Below, piece by piece: positions 52,565 to 62,200 of a DNA stretch of 64,000 nt. Position numbers and translations under genes: made by a program. Source of the stretch: Sporocytophaga sp. (GTDB lineage Bacteria > Bacteroidota > Bacteroidia > Cytophagales > Cytophagaceae); contig JANQAB010000010.1 of the NCBI GenBank assembly GCA_024707265.1, positions 828,636 to 892,635 on the forward strand. The letters run 5' to 3'. Position 1 is the first letter of the stretch; the number at the start of each line of letters is the position of its first letter. The notes beneath the pieces are model-generated. The model was not told the origin of the DNA. It made no database searches and saw only the letters and a program-made list of their open reading frames with translations.

Positions 52565-55500
52565 TTATTAAGTTTTGGACTTATCGTTACTTTTTTAAAA
52601 AAATCAACTGAATAATCAATATTATCTAAGTTGGTTTCCAATAAATAGTATTTAGTTATAATATAAAAATCCCAAGGGGTTCTTCCTGAGTTGCTTGACA
52701 TATTTATAGCATTATATAATCCTATAAAATCACTATTTTCGATTAAGAATCCAGACGAAAACCAATACTTACTAGGAAATGCCGCTTTATCATAAGGTAA
52801 ATATTGCCAATATCCAAGATTCTGCGAAGACCATGAACTTCCATCATTGAAGTCAAAAGAATCATAAATTCTATATTTAACTTGGTCAATTTCTGCATAT
52901 CCATAATCATATCCTTTGATATTAAGAAACCCTGAAAAAACTATATTTAAAGTATAGCTTCCAAATGACGCTATTAAATCATCATTTATGTTATTAGAAA
53001 GTAGATCTGCCTGAGACAAAGTTGAAACCGGATAAAACTTAAAACAATTGTATTGGTCTGAGTTAGAAGTATAATCTGGAATTATATCTACTGCAATACG
53101 TTGGTTTTTATTTTTTGGATCAAGAATTAAATTTTTAATTTTCATTAACTGAGTACTGGTATAATTTCCTTCATAATAACCCGCGCCACTATTAATTTCA
53201 TCAATTGCTTTTTGCAAAAAATTTGTATAAATGACTGATGCGTCAAGAAGCTCTTTTTTGTTATTATCTGTAAAATGAATATGATTCCCAGTTCCTAAAA
53301 ACCAATTATGCATAAAAATGGCTCCATATCTTAATCCTAGGTTCCACATCATAATTGGAATATCTAAAATCAGCTTTTCCTCATCTGAAAGGATGAAATA
53401 TCTTTTATTTCTTAATAATGTAACCCAATGCTGTTCCATAGTATTAGCAATAACTTTTAATGATACTTTTGTACTGATCCCATCCGATGTCACAACTGTA
53501 ACTTCAGATTTATCGTCACCATAAATATCCTTTTCGGCACCATTTAGAAATGATAACATACTAGCTGCCTCGCTATTATCTTTGAGTGTAATTTTTACAT
53601 TAAGCCCTTGTATTATGTTATTCGACATTTGAATAGGCCCACTCTTCCCTGTTTCTATCTTTAAACCATGATATGTGTTTTTCCCAATCCTTATACTTCC
53701 TCTCTCATCTAATGGAAACCCATTATCACTGTTCATAGGAATTTGTATCGCTCCATAAATATTGGAAATTCTTAATAGCCTTATGAATTCTATTGATTTT
53801 CTTTGGTCTGCCAACTCCTGATCCCCATCCCTTTTAAACACCCCCCACGTCACTCCCGGATCATGTGCAACATCCCACTGAAGTTTATTCAGAGCCAATG
53901 CGTTTACATTGGTATTATAGCTCATCAGGTTGTCTGAGTTCCTTGCGCCATTGCCAAGATACATTGGATCAAAGATGTGATACAACTTATAGTTACCATG
54001 ACCTAACTCATGCGCAAGTGTGCGGCCCAGTGTTTGAGGATTCTGGCTTGCTGCAGAATAAAGGAAGCCAAACTGCTTGGAGAAATTCATCTTACCTTGC
54101 AATGCTTCATCTCCCTGCTCGGCTTTGCTCATACCTATCACAAACATATAGGCTGTTGTTGCCTCTAATTTATCTTCACCTTTAAAATTGATGTATGCAT
54201 CTATTACTCTGGCTTCTACTCCTGTATAATCATTGTTTAATAAGCCTGATCCTCCCGTCTTGAAATCATCACAGTTTTTACCTTCACACCAGTCTTTATT
54301 TTGATCAAAGCTATTATCTACTTCTATGGTATAATTGATACCTATTGGATTATAAGCCTTATTCAGCTGCGCTTGAATAGCATTGATATCTTTATTGAAG
54401 TTATCACCCATAGCCAGGGTTACGAGCTTCACCTTCTTCTCCACTATAGGATAGGAAGCAAGCAACAAAGCTCCGGCTATTTCTTTCTTTGATCCATTGT
54501 CATAAATAGCCAGTATTTCCTGTCCGTCCTTTGCCGGACCTCCGGCTAACTGTAGCGTGGAGCCAGACAAGGTTTTAAATACAAAACCTTCTCTGTTTAC
54601 AAATTTTAGCTTACTCTTATCTCCTCTTGAAAAATCAAAATCCACTTTATCAACTGCTCCGGGTGTAATCGCTTTGGCTGAGTAATACTTACCATCAATG
54701 TTCAGGTAGTGAGGTGCCATCGCTACGGATTTACCATATCCATCCTGCCAGGCATCGAACGAATAGATGGCATTGCTATTCGCCTTGAAGATTACTTTTG
54801 CACTTGAAGAGGTTGGGGCATTCTGAAGACCTTTCAAACTTTCATCATAATGCCCGACTTCTGTTTTGGTTCCATTACTGCTTACTGAAACTACATTACC
54901 ATTTTTATCCTTTACCAGCGTAGGGAATCGGTCTACTGGATAACTCTTTCCTCCTACCTTAATGGAGTTCCCTTCTACTTCAAGGTCATTGAAATTAGAA
55001 GCTTCTGTACTGATACCGCCAAGGCTTCCCGTTTTAACGAAACCTACATCATCTCCACCCTGGAAATAATTAAAGGCATCTTCTCCTGCTTTCTGCGCAT
55101 CATCAATAAGTTTAGCTGCATCCTTTGAAGCCTTTTGGGCATCATTCAATGCTGTACCGAAATCATCGACCAGTCCTTTTATCTTTGCTGTAGTTTTATC
55201 ATCAAAGAGCTGAGCTCCTATTCCTGCCTTCAGATTTCCGCCTGTCACACAGACTTTATCATTGACATATAGGGAATCAAAATCAATATTAAACCTCACA
55301 TTATCAGTTTTTCCTATTAATGGGGTTGCTGCCACTCCTGTACCTTTCCAGAGGTTGGTTCCTCTCGTGTCCGGGGAAAGAGTAATGATCTTCATCTTGT
55401 AATCTGATACACCAATGGTATCACCGATTTTTAAACCCTCTAAAGGCCTCTTAGAAGTACGATCGCAACTACCTCCTTGGGAACAGTCAGCTTCTTTCAT

Positions 55501-57894
55501 CTCCTTCGTTGTTCCGCTAAGTGGCTCGTTGGCTATGGCATCATCTGTTCCACAGTAGGCTTTTACTTCTATGTCATAACGAACTCCGGAGGAAAGCATA
55601 TTTATTGTTTTCTTTACTTCGCCCTGAGTTCCATAATCATCCTGAAGCTCTGAGGTAAGTACCAAGCTGATCGGATAGTTCTCACCCCATACCTGACCAT
55701 TTTCTTTATATCTGATCGTATAAGATGTCTGGGTCTTATTACCTGGCTTCACAAGCTGTGGATAGGGCCAACTGAGCTGGATCTCTGTCTCTGTTATCTG
55801 TTTTATTTTAAGATTGCTTATGGAATCACAATCTTTATTACCCTTCTCTGATTTTGACAAATCAAACTCTCCTGGCTCTGAGTTTATGCTGAACTTTCCT
55901 CCGCATTTACATCGGATCTTATATTGATAAATCAAGCCGGGAGTAAGGCCGGTAAGCTTTGCATTGGCTGCAGTGGTGGTAAATATTTTCTCCTGGCCGC
56001 TTCCGTCTTTGGGTTTGTATACTACTACATACTCCTCTGCTCCGGATATGCCTTTCCAATCTATGCGGGCTGTGGTTTCGTTTTTAGGTTCAGCGCTATG
56101 TACTGCAGGTGGAAAACAATCGGCAGTAGGTGGATCAAGAGGAGTATCTAATTCGCCTCCTTCCAGCCTGAAGCCGCCTTGTGGGGTTGTGGCTGTCTTG
56201 CCTCCTTTACAGATAAACTCAATGGTATAATTGTAAAACTCATTGTTTTTTATTCCATTAACTAAAACTTCAGGAGTTAATAAGGTTTGTGTATGTTTGT
56301 CGATTGGGGCATCTTTATGCCAATAGGTCAATTTAAATGACTCATGAAGGTCTAGCTTTGGCCAGGTAAGCTGCGCTGCTAATGGATCTGTTCCACCTCC
56401 TGGCCTTTTGGCAAGGAAGGTAAATGGACTTGGAACAGGGCAACTTCCGGGAAAATCTTTTTCATCAAACTTTAATTCCAAATTTTCTCCCACTGCTGTG
56501 CTCGTACCGCAAACTGCATCGATATGAATCGTATAACTGCCGCTTGTTAGAGCTGGTAATAATACTGAGCCGTCAGTGATGTTCTCTTTAACACTGGTGA
56601 TCTTCGTATTATTATCCGTATAGTAAACATTGTAAGCATTGGCTGAGGCAACTTTTGTCCAGCTCAAGGCTATGCCCTTCTCATCATTTGAACTTACAAG
56701 GATCGGAAATGGTGCTTCACATTCACTGGCAGGCAATATAAATGTACCTCCATAAATAGCCTCCTGCCAGCCTGTACACCTGCAGCTTACATAATATTCA
56801 TAAGTCTGACCTTTTTGTAATTGCTGTTCTCCAAGCGTCAGACTTTCTGCTTCCTGCGGCAATTGTAAAATGGTCCATGGAAGCACTGAGCCCTGAATCT
56901 TATATTTTACTTCATACAACTGATGCCCAGGATCTTTATTCCAGGCCAGAAGTATTTCCTGTTTGTTGGTCTCAGGATTAGGTTTTAACTCTGGGGTCTT
57001 TAAAAACAAGGGCGGACAAGACTCTTTTACCTTAAAAACAAACACATCGGATTTGCCTTCATTACGGAAACGTTGTGAGATCTTCTTAGGTACTCCATTG
57101 ATCAGCATTTCCTCATAAGCCTGTACTTGCCAGGCATACGTGGCTCCGGGAGTAAGCGCAAGCATGCTTTGATCATAGAAAAAACTATTGTATTGAATGT
57201 CTTCAAATGTCTCATTGATATTAAAGGCATTTGTCAGAAAAGCATCGTAAGGATTCCTGTCAGGTGGGATCAATGCCATGGTAAGGCGGTATTTTACCTG
57301 CTGCTGTGGATTTAAAGAAAAACTTCTCGGGGTCCAGGAAAACATAAAGTTCTGTCCGGAAGCTACAAGATCAAGCAACTCCCCTTTACCCGGTGAGGTA
57401 AGCAATGGAGGATCATTCAGCATCACTACAACACTGGTAAAATCTGTAAGAGCATTGGATACAGGAGTATTAGAGTTCCTCTCTATTGATTTAAATGATA
57501 TTACATAAGCACCTTCCGGAAGGGTCGTCGGTGCCCCTGGAAGATTTACAGGTGACAACAAATTTTCAAGATCTTCCCTGTCTAATGAATAAGTAACGCC
57601 TCCTATAAGGTGTAAAGGTATTCCTGTCGTTGATTCAAATTTAATAGAAGGGCCATTAAAGGTTACATTTAAAATGACATCCAGACTCGGAACAGTAAGA
57701 TCGGTAAGCGTTACCTGCACTCTGAAGTTATTCGGATCTTTATAGTCTTCTATAAATACAGAGGGTGACTGTACATAAGAACGCACCTGGACAGGGTAGA
57801 ATTGCTGGGCTTCTGATCTCGTAAATAAAAAAAGAAACAATAAAGTAAGGAGCATTAAAATGATTGCTTTACTCCTTGAAAAAATTAAACTCAT
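52561..57894 (-). CDS. giant secreted FN3/zinc-peptidase-like protein with variable C-terminal (polymorphic toxin-like), copy 1
   Basis: A 1777-residue protein. Signal peptide (LTLLFLFLFTRSEAQQ). Residues about 30-280 are a beta domain, about 300-830 several fibronectin III-like modules rich in paired Cys (SCPPLFLKTPEL, CEAPFPILVSSN, YVSCRCTGW), about 905-955 an Ala/Asp/Lys helical linker (NDAQKASKDAAKLIDDAQK), then a peptidase-like domain with TLAHELGHGNYKLYH (His1295, Glu1296, His1299, His1306) and a Met-turn-like DNLMSYN. After HDPGVTWGVFKRDGDQE (about residue 1360) it departs from its paralogue. The 415-residue tip includes NWFLGTGNHIHFTD and YRIYDSFDFNDGSSW, which I cannot assign. No T9SS sorting domain is seen. 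A candidate immunity gene overlaps its stop. Confidence 0.75.
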   Translation of the reverse strand: MSLIFSRSKAIILMLLTLLFLFLFTRSEAQQFYPVQVRSYVQSPSVFIEDYKDPNNFRVQVTLTDLTVPSLDVILNVTFNGPSIKFESTTGIPLHLIGGVTYSLDREDLENLLSPVNLPGAPTTLPEGAYVISFKSIERNSNTPVSNALTDFTSVVVMLNDPPLLTSPGKGELLDLVASGQNFMFSWTPRSFSLNPQQQVKYRLTMALIPPDRNPYDAFLTNAFNINETFEDIQYNSFFYDQSMLALTPGATYAWQVQAYEEMLINGVPKKISQRFRNEGKSDVFVFKVKESCPPLFLKTPELKPNPETNKQEILLAWNKDPGHQLYEVKYKIQGSVLPWTILQLPQEAESLTLGEQQLQKGQTYEYYVSCRCTGWQEAIYGGTFILPASECEAPFPILVSSNDEKGIALSWTKVASANAYNVYYTDNNTKITSVKENITDGSVLLPALTSGSYTIHIDAVCGTSTAVGENLELKFDEKDFPGSCPVPSPFTFLAKRPGGGTDPLAAQLTWPKLDLHESFKLTYWHKDAPIDKHTQTLLTPEVLVNGIKNNEFYNYTIEFICKGGKTATTPQGGFRLEGGELDTPLDPPTADCFPPAVHSAEPKNETTARIDWKGISGAEEYVVVYKPKDGSGQEKIFTTTAANAKLTGLTPGLIYQYKIRCKCGGKFSINSEPGEFDLSKSEKGNKDCDSISNLKIKQITETEIQLSWPYPQLVKPGNKTQTSYTIRYKENGQVWGENYPISLVLTSELQDDYGTQGEVKKTINMLSSGVRYDIEVKAYCGTDDAIANEPLSGTTKEMKEADCSQGGSCDRTSKRPLEGLKIGDTIGVSDYKMKIITLSPDTRGTNLWKGTGVAATPLIGKTDNVRFNIDFDSLYVNDKVCVTGGNLKAGIGAQLFDDKTTAKIKGLVDDFGTALNDAQKASKDAAKLIDDAQKAGEDAFNYFQGGDDVGFVKTGSLGGISTEASNFNDLEVEGNSIKVGGKSYPVDRFPTLVKDKNGNVVSVSSNGTKTEVGHYDESLKGLQNAPTSSSAKVIFKANSNAIYSFDAWQDGYGKSVAMAPHYLNIDGKYYSAKAITPGAVDKVDFDFSRGDKSKLKFVNREGFVFKTLSGSTLQLAGGPAKDGQEILAIYDNGSKKEIAGALLLASYPIVEKKVKLVTLAMGDNFNKDINAIQAQLNKAYNPIGINYTIEVDNSFDQNKDWCEGKNCDDFKTGGSGLLNNDYTGVEARVIDAYINFKGEDKLEATTAYMFVIGMSKAEQGDEALQGKMNFSKQFGFLYSAASQNPQTLGRTLAHELGHGNYKLYHIFDPMYLGNGARNSDNLMSYNTNVNALALNKLQWDVAHDPGVTWGVFKRDGDQELADQRKSIEFIRLLRISNIYGAIQIPMNSDNGFPLDERGSIRIGKNTYHGLKIETGKSGPIQMSNNIIQGLNVKITLKDNSEAASMLSFLNGAEKDIYGDDKSEVTVVTSDGISTKVSLKVIANTMEQHWVTLLRNKRYFILSDEEKLILDIPIMMWNLGLRYGAIFMHNWFLGTGNHIHFTDNNKKELLDASVIYTNFLQKAIDEINSGAGYYEGNYTSTQLMKIKNLILDPKNKNQRIAVDIIPDYTSNSDQYNCFKFYPVSTLSQADLLSNNINDDLIASFGSYTLNIVFSGFLNIKGYDYGYAEIDQVKYRIYDSFDFNDGSSWSSQNLGYWQYLPYDKAAFPSKYWFSSGFLIENSDFIGLYNAINMSSNSGRTPWDFYIITKYYLLETNLDNIDYSVDFFKKVTISPKLNK
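53816..57133 (-). repeat. long direct repeat, copy 1 (within the toxin-like gene)
   Basis: It matches 60683-64000 with a constant offset of 6,867 bp from one end to the other. Some stretches of several hundred bases are identical or nearly so (for example 54478-54850), while others (for example 55800-56700) differ every few dozen bases, a patchwork that suggests gene conversion. The left boundary is abrupt, at TCCTGATCCCCATCC. The right end is limited by the window, so copy 1 may match further. Confidence 0.9.
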
Positions 57895-57955
57895 GTTGAT
57901 AAATTGTAAATTACTATTTTGAATTTGTAAGTCTTAAATGTAAATAATATTGATA

Positions 57956-57963
57956 CAAAATTA
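57956..57963 (-). promoter_or_regulatory. putative -7 element of the copy-1 toxin-like gene
   Basis: CAAAATTA on the plus strand reads TAATTTTG, a TAnnTTTG match, 61 nt before the start at 57894. No clear -33 TTG accompanies it. Confidence 0.35.
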
Positions 57964-58028
57964 AGGCTTTAAGATTTTGTTAATTTACGGAAAAATATGG
58001 GAGAATGTGGGACCTATAGGAGCCCAGT

Positions 58029-58264
58029 TAAAAAAAAAAATTTTTTTTTTTTTTAAATATTATTTTTAAATTAAAAATAAAAAAAATAAAAAAAAATAAT
58101 AAAATTTTTATTTTTATAGAAGAAAAAAAAAAAAAAAAAAAAAAAATTTTTTTTTTTTTATATAAAAATAAAATATTTATTTTTTTTTTTTATAAAAATT
58201 TTTTTATATATCCGTTTATAAATATAATTAATTTTTTTTTATTAAAAATAAAAAAAAAAAAAAA
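58029..58264. other. almost pure A/T tract between the two long repeats
   Basis: About 236 bases consist of A and T runs with only a handful of G/C (near 58119-58122 and 58212-58214), including poly-A and poly-T blocks of 10-25. Nothing else in the window looks like this. It lies exactly between two near-identical 3.3-kb-plus repeats and cuts into the 3' end of the preceding gene. It is most simply a low-quality contig join or gap fill; a real extreme A/T spacer cannot be ruled out. Confidence 0.75.
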
Positions 58265-59282
58265 TTTTGCCTGATATACTATTTTTGCTCTTCAATCCAA
58301 TCAGCTTCCAATTTTTTATGATGTCATCATATTTAAAATCTAAAAGTAAAAAAATATCATTTCCCTTTTTACTTACTAGAAAAGATATGATCTGATTATT
58401 AATAGATAAATGTGAGATTGTATATTCTGATGATTTTAGATCAATACTACCCAAAGTTTTAGCTAACTTCATAATTCCGTGCCCATCATTAATCCCCAAT
58501 AATAATTCATAATCAACCCCACCACACCTTTTTTCCCCTTTTTTTAATAGTAAACAAACAATATCTTTTCGATTATCAAAATTGATATCACCATATATTG
58601 AATCTTGTAATATCTTGCAGTCATTTTTTAAATCTATTAAAAGATCATTCAATTGAGAAAAATAATATTCTCTATCAAAATAAATGTCTCCTCTTTCAAG
58701 ATGGAACCTCCCATTTTTAGAGGAAAAGTTTAAAACATTTTTCCTATTTACATTCTCACCTTCTTCTACTGATAAGTTCAAAAATTGATTCATTCTAATT
58801 TTATAATCATTAGCTACTCTTGACCATTTTCTCACTAATCCTTCATCTTTAAAATTACAGTCTATAACTAAGGAATCTACCTGCAACCCATTATCAGAAA
58901 ATGATTTCACCCAAAGTTGATGAGACATATTATCATTTTCATAAGGAGCTAAAATCAAATAATATAAAAAAACATAACCATCTGGACTAAGTGTATAGCC
59001 TATCGGAATACCAGTCTCCTGATGATTTATATTCACAAATGAATCTCCTTTCAATATATTATTTTGGTCTTTAAGCAAATATTTATAAAACTCTTGAAAA
59101 TCGAATTCCTTACCTTTTAATCCTTTTGACTTTCCAATTACTTCAAGTATGGCTTTAGTTTCTATTGGAAAATCTAGCTTCTTAAATTTTGTCTTATAGT
59201 ATTTCTCAAATTCATCTAAATTTTGCGCATGAGAAATTGAAAACCATGACATAAATAAAAATAAAATTAAATTATTCTTCAT
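58242..59282 (-). CDS. exported candidate immunity protein of the LAS-peptidase-tipped toxin
   Basis: A 346-residue protein with a signal peptide (MKNNLILFLFMSWFSISHAQ), so periplasmic or surface. The mature part is mixed helix/strand. The segment YGDINFDNRKDIVCLLLKKG resembles FG-GAP-like Asp loops (DINFDNRKDI). Its ATG overlaps the stop of the 59272 gene by 11 nt, a strong sign of coupling. Export to the periplasm is what would be needed to block a peptidoglycan peptidase. The last residues (SGKIFFFFYF) come from the dubious A/T tract, so the true C-terminus is unknown. The immunity role is inferred from position and export. Confidence 0.6.
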   Translation of the reverse strand: MKNNLILFLFMSWFSISHAQNLDEFEKYYKTKFKKLDFPIETKAILEVIGKSKGLKGKEFDFQEFYKYLLKDQNNILKGDSFVNINHQETGIPIGYTLSPDGYVFLYYLILAPYENDNMSHQLWVKSFSDNGLQVDSLVIDCNFKDEGLVRKWSRVANDYKIRMNQFLNLSVEEGENVNRKNVLNFSSKNGRFHLERGDIYFDREYYFSQLNDLLIDLKNDCKILQDSIYGDINFDNRKDIVCLLLKKGEKRCGGVDYELLLGINDGHGIMKLAKTLGSIDLKSSEYTISHLSINNQIISFLVSKKGNDIFLLLDFKYDDIIKNWKLIGLKSKNSISGKIFFFFYF

Positions 59283-62200
59283 AAATTATTTCAAATTGAT
59301 CCTGATTATATCCTTGAATATGTAAGTGATTATAATGACCTCCATCACTATCATTACTTGCATGATTTAATAGTTTATTCTTATTATAATATTGAGACAA
59401 CATAGAAAACCATTTAAAATTAAGAAGAATATCATTAAATGAATTTTGTCTCGTCTCATCCATCTCTTGCCAAGAATTCCCAGACAAAAGACAAACATTT
59501 CCAGAACCATCTAATCTTAAATACCTTAAATCTCCATTGAATCCATTTTTATGAGATGTACTTCCTCCTACAGAAAGCCCTTCTTCATTACTAAATCCAT
59601 TAAATGTAAAATCCGTATGCGATGCATTTCGCATGGAGCACAATAAACTTCCAAAAGTCTTAAGATTCATAAAGAATCTATTATTATTTGAATTAAAAGC
59701 AACATTAAAACCATTTTGTTCTACTTGTCTTATATCAATTAAACTGATGAGTGGCGTGCTTCCATACCTAGGATCACTTAAATATCGATTTAAAGTCATG
59801 AAATAAGTATATGTACCTAATTCGATAATTGTACCATTATTTTGATGGTATTCGTATTTAACTTGATATTGTGATCCAGAAAAAGATTCATCATTAAATT
59901 GACTCTCAAAATCTTCCCTCTTAATATTTTTGGGAACATATTGAACAATGCGACCATCTTCGTGTATTCTCATAGTTAATATTTGATCTACTCCAAAAAG
60001 ATATTCTTTAAGTATCCTCTTGTTATGTTGATAGTTTATGCCAGGCGAATTAAAATATGAAACAGAAAAAACTACGTTTTCTCCATCGTATAAATCAAAG
60101 CCGCCCAAAGTTTCTTTATAATCTTTAGGATCACATGAGAATTCAGAGTTCATGGGAGCATCAAGAGGAAAATTACAAAATATTTCATGATACTCTATTT
60201 CCCCAATCTTAAAATCTTTTACTATCGCATTATATCCACAATTTTTAACCATAGTTAAAACAACCTTTTTATTTCCTTCTGATGCATTGTGAATAAGTTT
60301 CAAATTTTCTTTAAAATCGCAGGAACCATATAAATATTTAGTCAATTCATTTAATTCTGTCCATTTTTCTGTATAGATCCTGATTATATTATTACTTTTC
60401 TCGTCTTTATAATTTATAATGTATAATTCTTTTTTAAGTAAATAATAATCTTCAATTTCCTTTGTTATAAAATATAATGCTGGATTATATGTGAAATTAT
60501 CTGTTAATTCCGAAAAAATTATTTTAATCGTAGAATATGTATATCCTCCCAAATTTACTTCTTTTTGTACCCATTCTCTATTTCTATTTATAGCGTTTTT
60601 CAAAAGTGTGGACTTTTCTCCTGCAATTCTTTTAGCTCTAATATTTTCTAAAAAAGCTTTAACATCTCCAATTCGAACAGCTTCCTGATCCCCATCCCTC
60701 TTAAATATCCCCCAAGTCACTCCCGGATCGTGCGCAACATCCCACTGAAGTTTATTCAGAGCCAAGGCGCTTACATTGGTATTATAGCTCATCAGGTTAT
60801 CTGAGTTCCTTGCGGCATCGCCGAGGTACATTGGATCAAAGATGTGATACAACTTATAGTTACCATGGCCTAATTCGTGAGCAAGTGTGCGGCCCAGTGT
60901 TTGAGGATTCTGGCTTGCGGCAGAATAAAGGAAGCCAAACTGCTTGGAGAAATTCATCTTACCTTGCAAGGCCTCATCTCCCTGCTCGGCTTTGCTCATG
61001 CCTATCACAAACATATAGGCTGTTGTTGCCTCTAATTTATCTTCACCTTTAAAATTGATGTATGCATCTATTACTCTGGCTTCTACTCCTGTGTAATCAT
61101 TGTTTAGTAAACCTGATCCTCCCGTCTTGAAATCATCACAGTTTTTACCTTCACACCAGTCTTTATTTTGATCAAAGCTATTATCTACTTCTATGGTATA
61201 ATTGATACCTATTGGATTATAAGCCTTATTCAGCTGCTCTTTAATAGCATTGATATCTTTATTGAAGTTATCACCCATAGCCAGGGTTACGAGCTTCACC
61301 TTTTTCTCCACTATAGGATAGGAAGCAAGCAACAATGCTCCGGCTATTTCTTTCTTTGATCCATTGTCATAAATAGCCAGTATTTCCTGTCCGTCCTTTG
61401 CCGGACCTCCGGCTAACTGTAGCGTGGAGCCAGACAAGGTTTTAAATACAAAACCTTCTCTGTTTACAAATTTTAGCTTACTCTTATCTCCTCTTGAAAA
61501 ATCAAAATCCACTTTATCAACTGCTCCGGGTGTAATCGCTTTGGCTGAGTAATACTTACCATCAATGTTCAGGTAGTGAGGTGCCATCGCTACGGATTTA
61601 CCATATCCATCCTGCCAGGCATCGAACGAATAGATGGCATTGCTATTCGCCTTGAAGATTACTTTTGCACTTGAAGAGGTTGGGGCATTCTGAAGACCTT
61701 TCAAACTTTCATCATAATGGCCGACTTCTGTTTTGGTTCCATTGCTGCTAACTGAAACTACATTACCATTACTGTCTTTCACTAAGACCGGGAATCTATC
61801 TACAGGATAGCTCTTTCCTCCTACCTTAATGGAGTTCCCTTCTACTTCCAGGTCATTGAAATTAGAAGCTTCTGTACTGATACCGCCAAGGCTTCCTGTT
61901 TTGACGAAACCTACATCATCTCCTCCCTGGAAATAATTAAAGGCATCTTCTCCTGCTTGTTGAGCATCATCAATAAGTTTAGCTGCATCCTTTGAAGCCT
62001 TTTGGGCATCATTCAATGCTGTACCGAAATCATCTACCAGTCCTTTTATCTTTGCTGTAGTTTTATCATCAAAGAGCTGAGCTCCTATGCCTGCCTTCAG
62101 ATTTCCGGCTGTCACACAGACTTTATCATTGACATACAGGGAATCAAAATCAATATTAAACCTCACATTATCAGTCACTCCTATTAATGGGGTTGCTACC

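Noticed and set aside
53318..57508. Several plus-strand frames of 60-106 residues opposite the toxin-like genes
   Set aside because: They occur in matching places in both repeat copies because the opposite strand is coding, and have no family signal.
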